A stretch of DNA of 9,050 bases from Desulfuromonadaceae bacterium. Its GTDB lineage: Bacteria > Desulfobacterota > Desulfuromonadia > Desulfuromonadales > Geopsychrobacteraceae. The notes under the pieces were generated by a model that was given only the letters and a program-made list of their open reading frames with translations, was not told where the DNA came from and searched no databases. Numbering within the stretch: position 1 is the first letter of the stretch; each line of letters opens with the position of its first letter. Made by a program: the position numbers and the translations under genes. The stretch lies in contig JADGED010000097.1 in the NCBI GenBank assembly GCA_016744555.1, forward strand, positions 1 through 9,050, in the 5' to 3' direction. Shown here one piece after another: positions 6,559-9,050 of this stretch.

Positions 6559-6936
6559 TTGGCGATTATCGGAATTGGGACTGATCTGTCTCGTTGTGAA
6601 CGGTTTAATAAGTTTTTGGAGCCGGGGAACAAAGTACTGGAACGTATTTTCAGTGCCGATGAACGTGAATATGCTTTGCAAAAACGTAACCCCGCACCAC
6701 ATTTAGCTGCACGATTTGCTGCAAAAGAGTCTTATGTTAAAGCCTTGGGTACCGGATTGCGTGACGGTTTAGCTTGGCAACAAATTTGTGTCGTCCTTGA
6801 CCCCCTAGGATGCCCTTCGTTAAAACTATCAGGTCGTGCTGCCGAAATGCTGGCCGAACGGGGCGGCGTTAAAACTCACCTTAGTTATTCTCATGATGGC
6901 GATTACGCCGTTGCTACCGTTATTCTGGAGGACTGA
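6559..6936 (+). CDS. acpS: Holo-[acyl-carrier-protein] synthase
   Basis: AcpS transfers 4'-phosphopantetheine from coenzyme A to the serine of apo-acyl carrier protein, activating fatty-acid synthesis. The 125 residues fit the short trimeric group I AcpS family. IIGIGTDLSRCERF at residues 3-16 carries the magnesium-binding Asp9, and RFAAKESYVKALGTG (52-66) carries Glu57 and the CoA-binding lysines. The C-terminal HLSYSHDGDYAVATVI strand is also typical. The start is TTG. The stop overlaps the nnr ATG by one base (TGATG), so the two are probably coupled. Placement between pdxJ and the NAD(P)HX repair gene is usual for proteobacterial genomes of this type. Confidence 0.96.
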   Translation: MAIIGIGTDLSRCERFNKFLEPGNKVLERIFSADEREYALQKRNPAPHLAARFAAKESYVKALGTGLRDGLAWQQICVVLDPLGCPSLKLSGRAAEMLAERGGVKTHLSYSHDGDYAVATVILED

Positions 6937-8492
6937 TGCGACTTTGCACTGCGACAGAAGTAATGGCTTTAGATCAGCAAGCAATCGAAGGGCTTGGCCT
7001 CCCAGGTGTTGTCTTGATGGAGACAGCAGGGCGCCATTGTAGTGAGCAATTCGCCGCTAAGTTTAGCGATAACGTTGATAAGTCTGTGCTAATTGTTGCT
7101 GGTAAGGGCAATAATGGCGGCGATGGTTACGTTATGGCAAGAATTCTTGCTGAGCAAGGTTGGTACGTAAAAACATTAGTGCTCGGTCCCGAAAATGAAA
7201 TTTGTGGCGACGCCAAAGTGATGTTGCAAGTTGTTCAAAAAATGGGCCTTTCAGTTAATTTTATTGCCGATGTTACCAACCTACGGCAACAGTTTACTGA
7301 TGATGTCCCTAGCATTATTGTTGACGCTATTTTTGGTACTGGGCTTAAGTCTGCGGTTTGTGGTCTTCAGCTTGAAGCAATAAATCTAATCAATCGTGCA
7401 ACGTCAAATGTCTTTTCTGTAGATATCCCTTCTGGAGTAGATGGTTCAACAGGTCGTATTTGTGGCGCTGCAGTGCAGGCTAATATTACCGTAACCTTTG
7501 ACCATGCCAAGATTGGTCACGGTAGCCAACCCGGCGCTAATTATGTTGGGGATTTAAAAGTTGTAGATATAGGTATCCCACTCGTAGGTAGACCTGATTT
7601 TACCAGTAAAGTAAATTTGCTCGATTTAAAAGAAGTAAAATTACTATTGCCACAGCGACCCATGAATGGTCACAAGGGTAATTTTGGGCATCTATTGGTA
7701 GTTGCTGGTTCAACGGGAAAAACAGGAGCAGCTGCCCTTGCTGGCAATAGTGGTGTGCGCAGTGGTTGTGGATTAGTTACTGTTGCTGCTCCGGCTGCAG
7801 TTCATGCTATAATTGAAGTTAAGTTGACCGAGGCGATGAGTCATGAACTGGATGATCAAGACGGTTTGCTTGTTTTTTCTGCGGCTGAACAGATATTAAA
7901 GCTACTTTCTGAAAAGCAGGCAATAGCTATAGGCCCGGGCTTGGGGCAGAGTGCTGGACTAGAAACATTAATTGCTAGTTTAATAAAATCGGTAACTGTC
8001 CCTATGGTTATTGATGCGGATGGACTTAATCTGCTTGCTGGTCAGCTCGATTGTTTGCAAAATAGTAGTAGCGACTCGATTGTGCTAACTCCACATCCTG
8101 GAGAAATGGCACGTTTGACTGGCTTTACGGTAGCTGAAATTGAAGCTGATCGTTACAATATTGCAAAAGAGTTTGCCAGCCAATATGGTGTTGTTTTAGT
8201 ACTAAAGGGGGCACGCACTATAGTTGCGGCACCTGATGGTAGCGTTAATATAAATACTTCTGGTAATGATGGGCTTGCCAGCGGTGGTAGTGGTGATGTC
8301 CTTACTGGCCTGATCGGTGGACTTTTAGCTCAAGGATTAACTGGTTTTGCCGCCGCATCGATTGCGGTTTGGCTGCATGGTCGTGCGGCAGAATTGGTTG
8401 CCAAGCACCAAGGAACTGCTGGTATGGCAGCGTCAGATTTATTTTCTCAACTACCGGTTGCAAGGCATGAGCTGGTGAAAGGAGCCTGCTAA
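6936..8492 (+). CDS. nnr: Bifunctional NAD(P)H-hydrate repair enzyme (epimerase NnrE / dehydratase NnrD)
   Basis: This fused enzyme repairs the damaged hydrates of NADH and NADPH: the N-terminal YjeF_N domain epimerises R-NAD(P)HX to the S form, and the C-terminal ribokinase-like domain dehydrates it using ADP or ATP. The 518 residues match the two-domain fusion. The epimerase domain (about 1-215) shows VAGKGNNGGDGYVMAR (54-69), VDAIFGTGL with Asp130, and VDIPSGVDGSTG (162-173). The dehydratase domain (about 225-510) shows KGNFGHLLVVAGS (248-259), AIGPGLG (331-337), VIDADGLNLL (358-367), LTPHPGEMARLTG (384-396) and the nucleotide-binding SGGSGDVLTG (449-458) with catalytic Asp454. GGAGGA (6927-6932) lies 3 nt before ATG 6936. 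Its stop overlaps the next start by one base (TAATG). No key residue appears to be missing. Confidence 0.96.
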   Translation: MRLCTATEVMALDQQAIEGLGLPGVVLMETAGRHCSEQFAAKFSDNVDKSVLIVAGKGNNGGDGYVMARILAEQGWYVKTLVLGPENEICGDAKVMLQVVQKMGLSVNFIADVTNLRQQFTDDVPSIIVDAIFGTGLKSAVCGLQLEAINLINRATSNVFSVDIPSGVDGSTGRICGAAVQANITVTFDHAKIGHGSQPGANYVGDLKVVDIGIPLVGRPDFTSKVNLLDLKEVKLLLPQRPMNGHKGNFGHLLVVAGSTGKTGAAALAGNSGVRSGCGLVTVAAPAAVHAIIEVKLTEAMSHELDDQDGLLVFSAAEQILKLLSEKQAIAIGPGLGQSAGLETLIASLIKSVTVPMVIDADGLNLLAGQLDCLQNSSSDSIVLTPHPGEMARLTGFTVAEIEADRYNIAKEFASQYGVVLVLKGARTIVAAPDGSVNINTSGNDGLASGGSGDVLTGLIGGLLAQGLTGFAAASIAVWLHGRAAELVAKHQGTAGMAASDLFSQLPVARHELVKGAC

Positions 8493-8941
8493 TGATGACA
8501 GCAAGCGATATTATGTCTACAGATGTGGTAACGGTAACACCCGATACAGCACTTATTGATTTAGCAAAAAAGTTTGTCGAAACTCGGTTTAGCAATCTGC
8601 CAGTCCTAGATGAAGCAGGAAAGTTGATTGGTGTCATTAGTGAGACAGATTTGATCGAGCAACAACGTCCACTTCATATCCCAACGGTAATGACACTGTT
8701 TGATTGGGTTTTTGCCTTTGGGAATGAAAAGCGCTTTCAGGAGGAGGTTGATAGGGTTACTGCCGCCGTTGTCGGCGAACTTTATCAAAAAGACCCGGTT
8801 GTCTGTACCCCAGATACTAGTGTAAGAGACATTGCAGGATTGATGAGTCAGCACAAAGTGCACCTTTTGCCTGTGGTTGATGGTGGCACAATGGTTGGTG
8901 TCGTTGCCCGTTTAGATGTAATTCGGGTTATGGAGGATTAA
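8492..8941 (+). CDS. Stand-alone CBS-pair domain protein
   Basis: The 149-residue soluble protein is made almost wholly of two CBS motifs, which together form a Bateman module that usually binds adenine nucleotides or S-adenosylmethionine. CBS1 spans about residues 5-58 (ASDIMSTDVVTVTPDTALID to LIGVISETDLIE). CBS2 spans about 95-148 (DPVVCTPDTSVRDIAGLM to MVGVVARLDVIRVMED). The linker at 60-94 is longer than usual and rich in aromatics (IPTVMTLFDWVFAFGNEKRF). There is no catalytic or membrane domain. AAAGGAG (8478-8484) is 7 nt before ATG 8492; a second ATG at 8495 is less well spaced. It overlaps nnr by one base and precedes tsaE by one base, so it is firmly in the operon. The ligand and partner are unknown; a nucleotide-sensing role is inferred from the fold. 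Confidence 0.9.
   Translation: MMTASDIMSTDVVTVTPDTALIDLAKKFVETRFSNLPVLDEAGKLIGVISETDLIEQQRPLHIPTVMTLFDWVFAFGNEKRFQEEVDRVTAAVVGELYQKDPVVCTPDTSVRDIAGLMSQHKVHLLPVVDGGTMVGVVARLDVIRVMED
8932..8937 (+). promoter_or_regulatory. Ribosome binding site for tsaE, within the end of the CBS gene
   Basis: GGAGGA lies 5 nt before TTG 8943 and 11 nt before the next in-frame TTG at 8949. Spacing favours 8943 as the start. Confidence 0.6.
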
Positions 8942-8942
8942 T

Positions 8943-9050
8943 TTGTACTTGTGGTCAATTGTCTGCAGTAGTGAAGAGCAGACCTTAGAAATAGGAAAAA
9001 AACTGGGTCGGTTGTTAGTTCAACCGACTTTAGTTTTGTTACAAGGTGAT
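8943..9050 (+). CDS. tsaE: tRNA threonylcarbamoyladenosine biosynthesis ATPase TsaE (5' end only)
   Basis: The last 108 bases encode 36 residues that run open off the window. They read SSEEQTLEIGKKLGRLL followed by PTLVLLQGD, which matches the N-terminus of TsaE, where a Ser-Glu-Glu-x-Thr helix is followed by the beta strand leading into the Walker A (typically GDLGAGKT). The window ends just before that P-loop, so the ATP-binding motif cannot be seen. TsaE is the P-loop ATPase that works with TsaB and TsaD to make the t6A modification of ANN-decoding tRNAs. The likely start is TTG 8943, one base after the CBS gene stop. Gene position next to nnr supports the call, because nnr-tsaE neighbours occur widely (for example yjeF-yjeE in E. 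coli). Confidence 0.85.
   Translation, partial: MYLWSIVCSSEEQTLEIGKKLGRLLVQPTLVLLQGD

Noticed and set aside
6836..7042. Small forward ORF bridging acpS and nnr
   Set aside because: It is out of frame with two well-supported genes that abut through TGATG, and it shows no conserved content.

Overview
This window is a dense, single-strand (+) stretch of bacterial chromosome. It carries ten genes, the first and last cut by the window edges, in the order ftsH (3' part) - folP - cdaA - cdaR - glmM - pdxJ - acpS - nnr (nnrE/nnrD fusion) - CBS-pair protein - tsaE (5' end). Every gene except the CBS protein belongs to a family recognisable from its motifs. The order ftsH-folP-cdaA-ybbR-glmM-pdxJ-acpS-nnr-CBS-tsaE is, from memory, characteristic of Geobacter/Desulfuromonas-type bacteria (Desulfuromonadia, formerly Deltaproteobacteria). 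The base composition looks moderate to low in GC (by eye, mid-40s percent), which suggests a lower-GC member of that group. The lineage is inferred from synteny and protein flavour, not from a search.

Layout. Positions 1-2655 hold the membrane protease FtsH and dihydropteroate synthase FolP, overlapping by 4 nt (GTGA). After an 88-nt gap comes the c-di-AMP/cell-wall module at 2744-5619: the membrane diadenylate cyclase CdaA, its YbbR-domain partner CdaR, and phosphoglucosamine mutase GlmM, nearly touching or overlapping. A 200-nt intergenic region (5620-5819) follows and is the only substantial non-coding stretch. It holds a perfect inverted repeat, a smaller hairpin, three tandem 17-bp repeats and a short palindrome. 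From 5820 to the end run PdxJ (vitamin B6), AcpS (acyl-carrier-protein activation), the bifunctional NAD(P)HX repair enzyme, a stand-alone CBS-pair protein and TsaE (tRNA t6A synthesis), with 1-nt overlaps or gaps of 25 nt or less.

How the genes fit together. CdaA makes c-di-AMP, CdaR modulates it, and GlmM supplies glucosamine-1-phosphate for peptidoglycan and LPS; in Firmicutes GlmM also binds and inhibits CdaA. The remaining genes are cofactor and maintenance functions: folate, pyridoxal phosphate, 4'-phosphopantetheine transfer, NAD(P)H repair and t6A. Tight spacing suggests two transcriptional blocks, ftsH-glmM and pdxJ-tsaE, probably separated or modulated at 5620-5819.

I see no mobile element gene, CRISPR array, tRNA, rRNA, phage gene or clearly undescribed multi-gene system. 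The points most worth a second look are the structured repeats before pdxJ and the possibility that the CBS-pair protein is a nucleotide (perhaps c-di-AMP) sensor near its own cyclase.
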